A stretch of DNA of 64,000 nt. Source: Glandiceps talaboti (lineage: Eukaryota > Hemichordata > Enteropneusta > Spengelidae). This document shows, one piece after another, positions 24,115 through 36,962 of this stretch (the stretch's first letter is position 1; each line of letters starts with the position of its first letter). Location of the stretch: assembly GCF_964340395.1 (NCBI RefSeq), contig NC_135564.1:20638402-20702401 (forward strand), read 5' to 3'. The translations under genes were made by a program, and so were the position numbers. The notes below the pieces were generated by a model. The model had not been told where the DNA came from. It did no database searches and was given only the letters and a program-made list of their open reading frames with translations.

Positions 24115-27100
24115 TCCACCCAAGTCATACCAGTCAACCCAAGTCATACCAGTCTACCCAAGCCATACCAGACTGTCCACCCAAATCATACCAGTCAACC
24201 CAAGTCATACCAGTCTACCCAAGCCATACCAGACTGTCCACCCAAATCATACCAGTCAACCCAAGTCATACCAGTCTACCCAAGCCATACCAGACTGTCC
24301 ACCCAAATCATACCAGTCAACCCAAATCATACCAGTCAACCCAAATCATACCAGTCCACCCAAATCATACCAGTCCATCCAAATCATACCAGTCCACCCA
24401 AATCATACCAGTCCATCCAAATCATACCAGTCCACCCAAATCATACCAGTCTACCCAAGTCATACCAGTCCATCCAAATCATACCAGTCCACCCAAATCA
24501 TACCAGTCTACCCAAATCATACCAGTCAACCCAAATCATACCAGTCAACCCAAATCATACCAGTCTACCCAAGTCATACCAGTCTACCCAAGTCATACCA
24601 GTCCACCCAAGTCATACCAGTCTACCCAAATCATACCAGTCCACCCAAGTCATACCAGTCCACCCAAGTCATACCAGTCCACGCAAGTCATACCAGTTCA
24701 CCCTAGTCATACCAGTCCACCCAAATCATACCAGTCCACCCAAGTTATACCAGTCCACCCAAGTCATACCAGTCCACCCAAATCATACCAGTCTACCCAA
24801 GTCATACCAGTCTACCCAAGTCATACCAGTCCACCCAAATCATACCAGTCTACCCAAGTCATACCAGTCCACCCAAATCATACCAGTCTACCCAAGTCAT
24901 ACCAGTCCACCCAAATCATACCAGTCTACCCAAGTCATACCAGTCCACCCAAGTCATACCAGTCCACCCAAATCATACCAGTCTACCCAAGTCATACCAG
25001 TCCACCCAAGTCATACCAGTCCACCCAAATCATACCAGTCTACCCAAGTCATACCAGTCCACCCAAATCATACCAGTCTACCCAAGTCATACCAGTCCAC
25101 CCAAGTCATACCAGTCTACCCAAGTCATACCAGTCCACCCAAATCATACCAGTCTACCCAAGTCATACCAGTCCACCCAAGTCATACCAGTCCACCCAAG
25201 TCATACCAGTCCACCCAAGTCATGTCAGTCCACCCAAGTCATACCAGTCCACCCAAGTCATACCAGTTCACCCTAGTCATACCAGTCCACCCAAGTCATA
25301 CCAATCCACCCAAATCATACCAGTCTACCCAAGTCATACCAGTCCACCCAAATCATACCAGTCTACCCAAGTCATACCAGTCCACCCAAATCATACCAGT
25401 CTACCCAAGTCATACCAGTCCACCCAAATCATACCAGTCTACCCAAGTCATACCAGTCCACCCAAGTCATACCAGTCTACCCAAGTCATACCAGTCCACC
25501 CAAATCATACCAGTCTACCCAAGTCATACCAGTCCACCCAAGTCATACCAGTCTACCCAAGTCATACCAGTCCACCCAAATCATACCAGTCTACCCAAGT
25601 CATACCAGTCCACCCAAGTCATACCAGTCCACCCAAGTCATACCAGTCCACCCAAGTCATGTCAGTCCACCCAAGTCATACCAGTCCACCCAAGTCATAC
25701 CAGTTCACCCTAGTCATACCAGTCCACCCAAGTCATACCAATCCACCCAAATCATACCAGTCTACCCAAGTCATACCAGTCCACCCAAATCATACCAGTC
25801 TACCCAAGTCATACCAGTCCACCCAAATCATACCAGTCTACCCAAGTCATACCAGTCCACCCAAATCATACCAGTCTACCCAAGTCATACCAGTCCACCC
25901 AAGTCATACCAGTCCACCCAAATCATACCAGTCTACCCAAGTCATACCAGTCCACCCAAGTCATACCAGTCCACCCAAATCATACCAGTCTACCCAAGTC
26001 ATACCAGTCCACCCAAATCATACCAGTCTACCCAAGTCATACCAGTCCACCCAAGTCATACCAGTCTACCCAAGTCATACCAGTCCACCCAAATCATACC
26101 AGTCTACCCAAATCATACCAGTCCACCCAAATCATACCAGTCTACCCAAGTCATACCAGTCCACCCAAATCATACCAGTCTACCCAAGTCATACCAGTCT
26201 ACCCAAGTCATACCAGTCCACCCAAGTCATACCAGTCTACCCAAGTCATACCAGTCTACCCAAGTCATACCAGTCCACCCAAATCATACCAGTCTACCCA
26301 AATCATACCAGTCCACCCAAGTCATACCAGTCTACCCAAGTCATACCAGTCTACCCAAGTCATACCAGTCCACCCAAATCATACCAGTCTACCCAAATCA
26401 TACCAGTCCACCCAAATCATACCAGTCTACCCAAATCATACCAGTCCACCCAAATCATACCAGTCCACCCAAATCATACCAGTCTACCCAAATCATACCA
26501 GTCCACCCAAGTCATACCAGTCTACCCAAGTCATACCAGTCCACCCAAATCATACCAGTCTACCCAAATCATACCAGTCCACCCAAGTCATACCAGTCTA
26601 CCCAAGTCATACCAGTCCACCCAAATCATACCAGTCTACCCAAATCATACCAGTCCACCCAAGTCATACCAGTCTACCCAAGTCATACCAGTCCACCCAA
26701 ATCATACCAGTCTACCCAAATCATACCAGTCCACCCAAGTCATACCAGTCCACCCAAATCATACCAGTCTACCCAAATCATACCAGTCCACCCTAGTCAT
26801 ACCAGTCCACTCAAATCATACCAGTCCACCCAAGTCATACCAGTCCACCCAAATCATACCAGTCTACCCAAATCATACCAGTCCACCCAAGTCATACCAG
26901 TCCACCCAAATCATACCAGTCTACCCAAATCATACCAGTCCACCCTAGTCATACCAGTCCACTCAAATCATACCAGTCCACCCAAGTCATACCAGTCCAC
27001 CCAAGTCATACCAGTCCACCCAAATCATACCAGTCTACCCAAATCATACCAGTCCACCCTAGTCATACCAGTCCACCCAAATCATACCAGTCTACCCAAA

Positions 27101-27828
27101 TCATACCAGTCTACCCAAATCATACCAGTCCACCCTAGTCATACCAGTCCACCCAAATCATACCAGTCTACCCAAATCATACCAGTCCACCCTAGTCATA
27201 CCAGTCCACCCTAGTCATACCAGTCCACCCAAATCATACCAGTCTACCCAAATCATACCAGTCCACCCTAGTCATACCAGTCCACCCAAATCATACCAGT
27301 CTACCCAAATCATACCAGTCTACCCAAATCATACCAGTCCACCCAAGTCATACCAGTCCACCCAAATCATACCAGTCTACCCAAATCATACCAGTCCACC
27401 CTAGTCATACCAGTCTACCCAAGTCATACCAGTCTACCCAAGTCATACCAGTCCACCCAAATCATACCAGTCTACCCAAATCATACCAGTCTACCCAAAT
27501 CATACCAGTCTACCCAAATCATACCAGTCTACCCAAATCATACCAGTCTACCCAAATCATACCAGTCCACCCAAATCATACCAGTCTACCCAAATCATAC
27601 CAGTCTACCCAAATCATACCAGTCCACCCAAGTCATACCAGTCCACCCAAGTCATACCAGTCCACCCAAATCATACCAGTCTACCCAAATCATACCAGTC
27701 TACCCAAGTCATACCAGTCCACCCAAATCATACCAGTCTACCCAAATCATACCAGTCCACCCAAATCATACCAGTCTACCCAAATCATACCAGTCCACCC
27801 AAATCATACCAGTCCACCCAAATCATGT
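24115..27828. repeat. Large minisatellite, 19-bp unit x ~195
   Basis: The unit is ccagt(c/t)(c/t)acccaa(a/g)tcata over 3.7 kb. Because 57 bp is three units, each + frame reads the same 19-residue cycle (SYQSTQVIPVHPSHTSPPK) and stays open for hundreds of codons until a ccctagtc variant adds a stop. This explains an apparent 956-codon frame. Rare variants (catgtcagtc at 25221 and 25658; gttcaccctag at 25266 and 25703) recur 437 bp apart, a 23-unit block duplication. Confidence 0.97.
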
Positions 27829-28119
27829 CATCAGATATTCTTATATTATTTATTTGTTGAATCTAACCGTAAAGTGCCCACCATAGAACTTTCACACACT
27901 TATTATTGTATTATACCAAGTATCGTTTCCAATGCAATTCATTGAACCAGGACAATAACTTTCTGTATTACGCCACAGCACTGTTTGCCTAAGGTATAGC
28001 AATAATTAAGAGGCACACTCATTGATATCTGTTCATGCAGTGATTTGGCTTTGTTACTTCCTTCACTGACTATACATAATTTTGTTTTTTAAGTAAAATA
28101 ATGTTGCCATGCCACTACA
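27829..28119. other. Unique DNA
   Basis: Nothing is recognised. Confidence 0.4.
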
Positions 28120-28275
28120 TGGGGTATATGATAAAACCTTTATGGCCTGGATATGGGTTTTGCAGACCATGGTAGTACGGCTTACAGGACTATCTTAAAG
28201 TCGGGCCCTTTCACCATACAACCTCAGTCTGCAAAATCCATTTCTGGGCCATAAAGATTATCCTCATACTTTTTG
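28120..28275. repeat. Imperfect inverted repeat (foldback), ~30-bp core arms
   Basis: tttatggcc.ggatatgggttttgcagac at 28138-28166 pairs with ctgcaaaatccatttctgggccataaa at 28229-28255. The arms continue weakly outwards (gataaaacc/gattatcc). The loop is about 60 bp. It may be a small palindromic transposon remnant. Confidence 0.6.
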
Positions 28276-28717
28276 TATATGTGATTTATTTTTACCTCAA
28301 GTATAAATGGTGCTATATATTTAATAATGTATCATACGTAGTTTTATGATCACATTACATCCACGTCTGTTACACTCACATGAGTTATCACCTGTGTTGT
28401 AATGGACACCAAATATCGCACACTGGTGTATCAAAAATGAAATATACTTCCCAGGGTTTTTAGAGTCTAAACCTGCCCTCTATACCTGCAATGCATTTTT
28501 AATCAGAACTATACTCCCCTGACATACAAGTTATCAAGATATGGTAGGCATTTTATACTCTAGAGTAAGTTGTCAACACCCGGTATAGCCATATCAGACA
28601 TGATCTGTACCATGTTAAATTTGTAAGATTTATATCCACAACATTGCTTTTTGCTATTCCTAACTGTATACAAATGACTCAAGGGCTGTTTATAGATAAT
28701 AATCATATATAATCTCC

Positions 28718-28839
28718 CGGTATTCGGAATGAGTGCTACGTCATCGAGGATGAATGATTCCCCTTATGTCGGCCGTATCCCTCCGAGCCGATAGACGAAT
28801 CATGAGTCCGAGATGACGTAGCACGAATGAGAAATACCG
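28718..28839. repeat. GC-rich inverted repeat with CRE-like TACGTCATC core
   Basis: cggtattcgg...gtgctacgtcatc (from 28718) is repeated inverted as gatgacgtagcac...aataccg (to 28839). The 13-bp GTGCTACGTCATC is perfect in both arms and the arms are about 40 bp in all. The surrounding DNA to about 29100 has unusually many CpGs. Either a palindromic element or a regulatory palindrome is possible. Confidence 0.65.
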
Positions 28840-29580
28840 CTCGCTCGGCTCAGAGTCATACGCTAAAAACATCAACACTGTGGCAAGTTAAAATGTCGAA
28901 AACATTGTGACATTTTCAAAAACACATTGTCAAAAGACGTTCAAAAATTCTATCAATAGTTGAATTTAGCGGACAACGATTTCACTGCGTTGCGCAACTA
29001 TCACAACTGGAAGTTTTTACGATGTTGATGTTAGCATGTCTACGTACGCTAGTGGCTGTACGAAAGGTGATAGATGTGTCCAAAAGAGGTGTATTTGTTC
29101 ATTGTTTACACTGATGATAATGGTCGTTGTTCGGCAATCCATGAATAGCAAGGAAACCATATTTTCAAACAACAACATCATAACTGTTCAGGTTGATGAT
29201 GTTTACAAATAATTAAAAGTAGTTCTGACCATATTACTATAGTGTGACATCAAAGTATAGTAATATGAAATGTATGGATTTCCCCTTAGGTCACTCGTAT
29301 TTTTCATGGTTGAAAAAAGAAAATATTGGGGACATTAACATCTAAAAGTATATTATATATAATTGTTACATTTTTTTTCAAATTCCTTTGATAGTTTGTA
29401 AAGAACTAATGCAATAACATTATACAGATTGAGGTTGATTTCTCAGTCATTTGAGACAGCATATGTATATCAAATGAAATTTCCTCTCACAGAGTCAAAG
29501 CATTGCTTGAAAGCAAATCCCAAATGTTCCTGATACTGCAAACCTAGAGTCCATGAAAGTTCATTCCCATATGATATACG
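28840..29580. other. Unique DNA, CpG-bearing at its start
   Basis: The first ~250 bp is richer in CpG than usual for the window (for example cactgcgttgcgcaac, tctacgtacgctag). No exon was identified. Confidence 0.35.
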
Positions 29581-30062
29581 ATACAATTCATTCCCTGTAT
29601 ACTTGGTGATTACTTTATCTTTCAGTATACTGTATAACTTATCGAACAAATACAATTTATTCCCTGTATACTTGGTGATTACTTTATCTTCCAGTATACT
29701 GTATAACTTATGGAACAAATACAATTTATTCCCTGTATACTTGGTGATTACTTTGTCTTCCAGTATACTGTATAACTTATGGAACAAATACAATTTATTC
29801 CCTGTATACTTAGTGATTACTTTGTCTTCCAGTATACTGTATAACTTATGGAACAAATACAATTTATTCCCTGTATACTTAGTGATTACTTTGTCTTCCA
29901 GTATACTGTATAACTTATGGAACCAATACAATTTATTCCCTGTATACTTGGTGATTACTTTATCTTCCAGTATACTGTATAACTTATGGAACCAATACAA
30001 TTTATTCCCTGTTTACTTAGTGATTACTTTATCTTCCAGTATACTGTATAACTTATGGAACA
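29581..30062. repeat. Minisatellite, 69-bp unit x 7
   Basis: The unit runs attccctgtatacttggtg, attactttatcttccag, tatactgtataacttatgg, aacaaatacaattt. The 69-bp period keeps the 23-residue cycles open on both strands. It is classed as repeat, not coding. Confidence 0.93.
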
Positions 30063-30387
30063 AAATAATACACATTAGTTTGATGTGAAATGACATGATA
30101 TCTTGCAAAGCATGAACTTTTTTTACAAATATGATCATGAAGATAGGTGTTTTTGTTCCCCATAGTTTGTGTAAAGTTAATGTATGAAATTGATATATAT
30201 ATCTATAATATCCATAAGATGTATTCAGAAGGAAGTAGGAGTTTTGACAGTATGTGTTTGTGGTAAAAAGTGTGAACAGAGAATGTAACCACTACTTGGA
30301 CATTTTATGAATCTTTTAGTAACTTATAAACTGATAGCCTAATCATTGTTATATCTACATCATTTAGGAATAACTGCTCAAAGTGTA
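30063..30387. other. Unique AT-rich DNA
   Basis: Nothing is recognised. Confidence 0.4.
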
Positions 30388-30732
30388 GGCTTTACAAAAA
30401 TTGTTTGGTTCTGGTTACCAGACCCAACCTAGATTTTCACTGCCAACCATAAACCTCATTTTTATGTATTCAAGAAAAAATAAATAAAATCGAGAAAATT
30501 GTGAAGTTTCGTGAGAAATAGTGGATGCTGAAACTGATATCAACTTAAAAAGACAATACGAAATTGTTCTTCCAATCTGTAATGTCTGTGCAACTGATGG
30601 AAAGAAACCAACAACACAGAGACCATATGGAACACAACAGAAAACATAACTCGATGCTCACATATGACAATAAATCACACAAAAATCACACAAAAAATAA
30701 TTCTACCTATCCCAGGTATTCTAAAATTGATA
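30388..30732. mobile_element. Non-autonomous TIR element, family A, copy 3
   Basis: The left end is caaaaattgtttggttctgg. The interior is collinear with family A, but the right terminus stops at ctaaaattgat, so the right TIR is missing. Confidence 0.7.
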
Positions 30733-31168
30733 TGAATATAAATGAAGTATTTCTAAATATATAATATAATGGATAAAATAACAAATATTGACAATATATC
30801 ATACATATAAAATAACAGAAAATATGAAACATATTCAGTGTGATTGATTTAAGAATTCTGAATTGATAATGTATCAAATTACAAAACGATATTAAGTGAT
30901 AAAAAAAGTGAATCAACGAATGATTAAGATGCAATGTAATTGAAACTATATATATTCATTAGATGGATTTGATGAAAGGAGGGACATTAGTATGACTTCC
31001 TCTTGCTATCTATCAATCTTGAATGAGAAGGACTTATATGAGCAATATTGTGAATCAGCAGAGATGGTGTTTCCATGGCAATGAGTGCAATGAGCGATGT
31101 TGTATATGTTGTCCTTGACTTGGTGTATTAGAAATAGTATAATGACCTTGAAATGAATCATCATCTAT
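30733..31168. other. Unique AT-rich DNA
   Basis: Nothing is recognised. Confidence 0.4.
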
Positions 31169-33460
31169 GTGTTACTTTGATGTCCTTTTGTAACCTAACT
31201 TTGATGTCATTATGGAACCTAATAAAATACACATATACTATGTTACTTTGATGTCATTATGTAACCTAATAAAATACACAATATACTATGTTACTTTGAT
31301 GTCATTATGTAACCTAATAAAATACACATATACTATGTTACTTTGATGTCATTATGTAACCTAATAAAATACACATATACTATGTTACTTTGATGTCATT
31401 ATGGAACCTAATAAAATACACATATACTATGTTACTTTGATGTCCTTATGGAACCTAATAAAGTACACATATACTATGTTACTTTGATGTCATTATGTAA
31501 CCTAATAAAATACACATATACTATGTTACTTTGATGTCATTATGTAACCTAATAAAATACACATATACTATGTTACTTTGATGTCCTTATGTAACCTAAT
31601 AAAATACACATATACTATGTTACTTTGATGTCCTTATGTAACCTAATAAAATACACATATACTATGTTACTTTGATGTCATAATGTAACCTAATAAAATA
31701 CACATATACTATGTTACTTTGATGTCATTATGTAACCTAATAAAATACACATATACTATGTTACTTTGATGTCATTATGTAACCTAATAAAATACACATA
31801 TACTATGTTACTTTGATGTCATTATGTAACCTAATAAAATACACATATACTATGTTACTTTGATGTCATTATGTAACCTAATAAAATACACATATACTAT
31901 GTTACTTTGATGTCATTATGTAACCTAATAAAATACACATATACTATGTTACTTTGATGTCATTATGTAACCTAATAAAATACACATATACTATGTTACT
32001 TTGATGTCATTATGTAACCTAATAAAATACACATATACAATGTTACTTTGATGTCATAATGTAACCTAATAAAATACACATATACTATGTTACTTTGATG
32101 TCATTATGTAACCTAATAAAATACACATATACTATGTTACTTTGATGTCATTATGTAACCTAATAAAATACACATATACTATGTTACTTTGATGTCATTA
32201 TGTAACCTAATAAAATACACATATACTATGTTACTTTGATGTCATTATGTAACCTAATAAAATACACATATACTATGTTACTTTGATGTCATTATGTAAC
32301 CTAATAAAATACACATATACTATGTTACTTTGATGTCATTATGGAACCTAATAAAATACACATATACTATGTTACTTTGATGTCATTATGGAACCTAATA
32401 AAATACACATATACTATGTTACTTTGATGTCATTATGTAACCTAATAAAATACACATATACTATGTTACTTTGATGTCATTATGTAACCTAATAAAATAC
32501 ACATATACTATGTTACTTTGATGTCCTTATGGAACCTAATAAAATACACATATACTATGTTACTTTGATGTCATTATGTAACCTAATAAAATACACATAT
32601 ACTATGTTACTTTGATGTCATTATGTAACCTAATAAAATACACATATACTATGTTACTTTGATGTCATTATGTAACCTAATAAAATACACATATACTATG
32701 TTACTTTGATGTCATTATGTAACCTAATAAAATACACATATACTATGTTACTTTGATGTCATTATGTAACCTAATAAAATACACATATACTATGTTACTT
32801 TGATGTCCTTATGGAACCTAATAAAATACACATATACTATGTTACTTTGATGTCATTATGTAACCTAATAAAATACACATATACTATGTTACTTTGATGT
32901 CATTATGTAACCTAATAAAATACACATATACTATGTTACTTTGATGTCATTATGTAACCTAATAAAATACACATATACTATGTTACTTTGATGTCATTAT
33001 GTAACCTAATAAAATACACATGTACTATGTTACTTTGATGTCATTATGTAACCTAATAAAATACACATATACTATGTTACTTTGATGTCATTATGTAACC
33101 TAATAAAATACACATATACTATGTTACTTTGATGTCATTATGTAACCTAATAAAATACACATATACTATGTTACTTTGATGTCATTATGGAACCTAATAA
33201 AATACACATATACTATGTTACTTTGATGTCATTATGTAACCTAATAAAATACACATATACTATGTTACTTTGATGTCATTATGTAACCTAATAAAATACA
33301 CATATACTATGTTACTTTAATGTCATTATGTAACCTAATAAAATACACATATACTATGTTACTTTGATGTCATTATGTAACCTAATAAAATACACATATA
33401 CTATGTTACTTTGATGTCATTAATAATATGTAACCTAATAAAATACACATATGCTATACT
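31169..33460. repeat. Large minisatellite, 47-bp unit x ~48, each with AATAAA
   Basis: The unit runs ctatgttactttgatgtcat, tatgtaacctaataaaatac, acatata. Units are nearly identical, with variants (gtcctt, tggaacc, gtcataatg) scattered along the array. Every unit carries AATAAA on the + strand. Confidence 0.97.
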
Positions 33461-33651
33461 TTACAAATTACAATATTCACACCAACCATACATCACCTAA
33501 CATGTTCTTTACATTGGCAACCAACAGCTGTTTACGTGATGTAGTCTTTAGGTAATGTTTTGCCCTGACCTTCACCTTTTACAGAGAGAACAAATATAAG
33601 GAGAGGAGATAGTGAATATTGTTTGTATCAAAATATTGGTAATCACTACAT

Positions 33652-33679
33652 GGGCCGCCGCAAGCGAAAAGGGACCTTA
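33652..33679 (+). repeat. Left terminal inverted repeat of the 11-kb transposon
   Basis: It starts GGGCCGCCGCAAGCG and ends AGGGACCTTA. It is preceded by ACAT. Confidence 0.9.
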
Positions 33680-34140
33680 TGGACAAAATTTTCGATTTTC
33701 AGTTTTCATTATTTTGTGAAAGCTCGTATGACGTGCTTTGATTTGATATATGACACGTACACCAATGCTACCCCTATCTCTGTGTATAAGGTCATGAACT
33801 TTGGGTAATGACCCTTGACCTCACATCTATTTCCTTTCAAGCATGTGTAGGCATTATGTATAGGTGAACATCTCAACATGCTGTACTAAACCCGTTGTTC
33901 TTATAGGTATTTGACCTTATTTATGCATATATAAACATGTATATTTCATCTTTGAAGAGAACTGAAAATTTTTGCGATGGGACTGTTCCATTTTCATGAA
34001 ATAGGGGGGATGGGTATGTAACGGCTGTCTGTCCTCTTTTCTTGAATATCAGGGCTTCATGACCCCCTGCATTGGCAGAGTAATTGTTATATTGACAATT
34101 TGACAATGTTTTAGTTCCCTTTTAGCCCTGGTAAATATCC

Positions 34141-34300
<160 letters not shown>

Positions 34301-34398
34301 TTAGTGATAAGTCCGTGTGAGAAAGTTAACATTCACAACCTGAAGGTGTAGACTGTCAAACATGGATGAAAGTGAATGACAAGAAAACAAATACAAAC

Positions 34399-34429
<31 letters not shown>
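34399..34429. repeat. (CAA)n microsatellite
   Basis: About nine CAA triplets starting near 34402. Confidence 0.9.
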
Positions 34430-34622
34430 ATAGGTTTAAAATACTCTGGACATTTATTGCATATTTACACAAATACATTGTTTAATCTATTCTTTTCACA
34501 CAACCATTTACTACAAACTCTATTGGGAATTTGTAATAGAGTTGTTCCATTGTAGTAGGGTAGAGTTATTCTTCTCTTGAACTTAACTACCAAGGAGAAC
34601 AATTCTCTATTCATAAAATATT

Positions 34623-35945
34623 CTATTCATACAATGGACAGAACTCTTCTCTAAATGGCTCTCTGACATAGGGTAATATCTGTTGATGTAACTCCCTGTG
34701 ACGTTGTCGGCTAAGACCCCCGGCAGATAACAAATTTGGCCTGATGTTTACTGGAGGAGGCCATGAAACACCACGCCTTAACAAACATACCCTGTCCTCA
34801 GTTGTATCAGTAACATGAAATTTACAATAAACTACTCCAGGATCAGTTGATGTAAAACGAAAATGATGATACTTACTAATACCTCTCAATGGCTTCAAAT
34901 AATTCAATAAAAACTTATCCCATTCATACCAATTAAAAGTGGGAACACCAGATGGACTCTTATAAGTTACAACCTCATTAATTCTGGCACTTTTATCTAC
35001 AACTTCAGCAAGCTGATACACAGTATCAACATCAGACCTACGATATAGCTGTCTGATCTTACCAAAACAAGCGTCACATATGCACTTTGTGTGACCCACT
35101 TGCATAAAATGATAATCTATTTCCTTATTTAAACCTGTACTGCACCTGTAACAAAAATAATGAATTAAAGTTTTGTTCTTATTTTGTCCAGCACAATTGT
35201 CAGCATGGAAGGAACTTTTCTCCTCACCAAAACTAGAATGATGCAAGTAGTGATCTAGGATGCTCACAACATTGTTAGGACCATGACACTTTTTACCATC
35301 GGGTTCAATTGTTTCAGTCTCGTCAAATAAATAATTAACTTGTTTCTTAACACCTTCACAACAAATACCAAAACAATTTACACGTAAAGGGTTCAAAAAA
35401 TATAAAGGTCCAACTTGTCTTGATTGATGTGGTAACATAAATGATTGAGCAAAATCAAATGTATAATGGACATGACTTAAATTTGTAGAGCACGGAGAAA
35501 CATTTCCTTCAGTGAAGTCAACATCACAACTATCCATTTCAACCTTAGCGTCTTTAATACATGTATTGAGAAATTCTCTTTCCTGTTGTGCTTTAATTAC
35601 ATGGGAATGATACTGTTCTGTATATGTGAGTTTGTCTTGTTCACTGAAAGAAAACTGTATTTTCTTTCTGAAGTCCTCACATTTATAACAGACATCAGTC
35701 TGAGGGGTCATACATTGTATATGAGGAAGGCAACTATTCCAGACACTTCTGAATGTACTCTCACCTACTGCAGTTAGATTTTTTTCGCAACAAGATTTGA
35801 CATAGTGTTCAAACACATTAAACTTTGAGTCACTTGAAGGAAGATACACAGGTGGAACACCATCTCTACCACGAGGAGCTGCTGGCATTGGCAACCCTAC
35901 CTCATCTCCATATCTCTGAAGAAACTTGACAACACCATGAATGAC
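34623..35945 (-). CDS. Transposase-like protein, exon 3 (catalytic core, C-terminus)
   Basis: This exon encodes residues 235-674 of a 674-residue protein and ends in TAG. The exon opens after a clear acceptor (gggtcacgcag). Visible landmarks are a CYKC pair at 320-323, YTFDFAQSF with D398, HADNCAGQNKNK at 481-492 with D483, and VGHTKCICDACFGK at 517-530 with D525. Three spaced acidic residues, the middle one followed by NCAGQNKN, fit an RNase-H-fold DDD transposase core. The pattern resembles the family I know as DUF7869-like proteins of invertebrate genomes, which also show the VGHT, PTxxW and YHHFRF words seen here (PTFNW at 570, YHHFRF at 593). Catalytic role and Sola affinity are inferred. 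No frameshift or internal stop is present, so the gene looks intact. It lies within the TIRs, which supports its being the element's own transposase. Confidence 0.8.
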   Translation of the reverse strand, partial: VIHGVVKFLQRYGDEVGLPMPAAPRGRDGVPPVYLPSSDSKFNVFEHYVKSCCEKNLTAVGESTFRSVWNSCLPHIQCMTPQTDVCYKCEDFRKKIQFSFSEQDKLTYTEQYHSHVIKAQQEREFLNTCIKDAKVEMDSCDVDFTEGNVSPCSTNLSHVHYTFDFAQSFMLPHQSRQVGPLYFLNPLRVNCFGICCEGVKKQVNYLFDETETIEPDGKKCHGPNNVVSILDHYLHHSSFGEEKSSFHADNCAGQNKNKTLIHYFCYRCSTGLNKEIDYHFMQVGHTKCICDACFGKIRQLYRRSDVDTVYQLAEVVDKSARINEVVTYKSPSGVPTFNWYEWDKFLLNYLKPLRGISKYHHFRFTSTDPGVVYCKFHVTDTTEDRVCLLRRGVSWPPPVNIRPNLLSAGGLSRQRHRELHQQILPYVREPFREEFCPLYE

Positions 35946-36855
35946 CTGCGTGACCCAAAAAAAAATTAACATTTTAATATCCAAATGATCAGGTTGGTAT
36001 TGTGTGTAGCAGTATATACAGCAATAATTATTCAACCATGAACAGAATATAAACATTGTTACATTTCTACTTAGTAAAATATCATCTCACTAAATAGGTA
36101 TCTTAACATGAGTTATCAGAGTATTAGTTTTACTTCTTAAACAAATCCCAAAGTCATACTTATGGACAAGATCAATATGTCCAATGTTGAATAAAAACCT
36201 AATTTTTTTTAGTTAAACCTCAGAAATCCCCAACTCCCTCTCCCCCACCCTGTCACTTTCTAACTTAATTTGCCCAAATTGTTTCAGACAGCAAACAATT
36301 TCAATAGTATGTAGTAGTATGTAGTGCTATGAATACAAAGCTAGTATGTACTATGTTGTAGCATGGAAAAAATAAATATCTTTTATCAACACTTCGATGT
36401 ATTTTAGATCCATACATTTATTAAAATGGAAATTCTTCCATTTCTGTGATTTGATAGTTAAAAATGATATTTCTACATATATTTTGGGGTACTGAACAGA
36501 TTCTATTCAAAGTAAAATTAATCTTGTAGAACTGAAATGGTTAAAAACCTTACCCTCAAACTACAACAATTTAGTTTTATCCTACATAATACATTGAAAT
36601 TTGAGCTATTGATCTCACCCTTAGATAAGACTGTTTTGTGTTGAATACTAACTAGTCAAGGGAAGTTTAAAGATTGTATCAGAGTACTTTCTGAAAGCTA
36701 CATTGTACCACCACTGAAACCTAAATGACTGTAATTGATGTAGTTTGATATATGGTATATTTGGCAACATTGTTTGATAACACTGGTTCTCATCTCGGTA
36801 TAGACATAGCTAAATAAAAGAAAGTATAAATTCAAAAGGGAAAACAGAAACTCAC

Positions 36856-36962
36856 CTCATAAGAATAAGCATTATGAGGACGTCTTCCCTTATTGCCATG
36901 ATCACGTGGTGTCACACCATTTAATTTGTAATGCTTCAGGATATTCTTGAATGCTTTTGGAC
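36856..36962 (-). CDS. Transposase-like protein, exon 2
   Basis: This 107-bp exon is flanked by tgttgttag acceptor and GAG|gtgagt donor. It joins in phase 1 to exon 1 (G|GT makes Gly) and in phase 0 to exon 3, giving residues 199-234 (GPKAFKNILKHYKLNGV and on). It is basic and may contribute to DNA binding, which is a guess. The two introns are about 0.91 kb (35946-36855) and 1.0 kb (36963-37957). Confidence 0.7.

Noticed and set aside
24078-26948. 956-codon open frame (SYQSTQVIPVHPSHTSPPK cycles)
   Set aside because: It is produced by the stop-free 19-bp repeat and appears in all three frames. There is no unique coding flank or splice signal.
29470-30088. 176- and 161-codon frames on opposite strands
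   Set aside because: Result of the 69-bp array being divisible by three.
31169-33460. CRISPR-like array
   Set aside because: Repeats are contiguous without unique spacers and the sequence is animal nuclear DNA.
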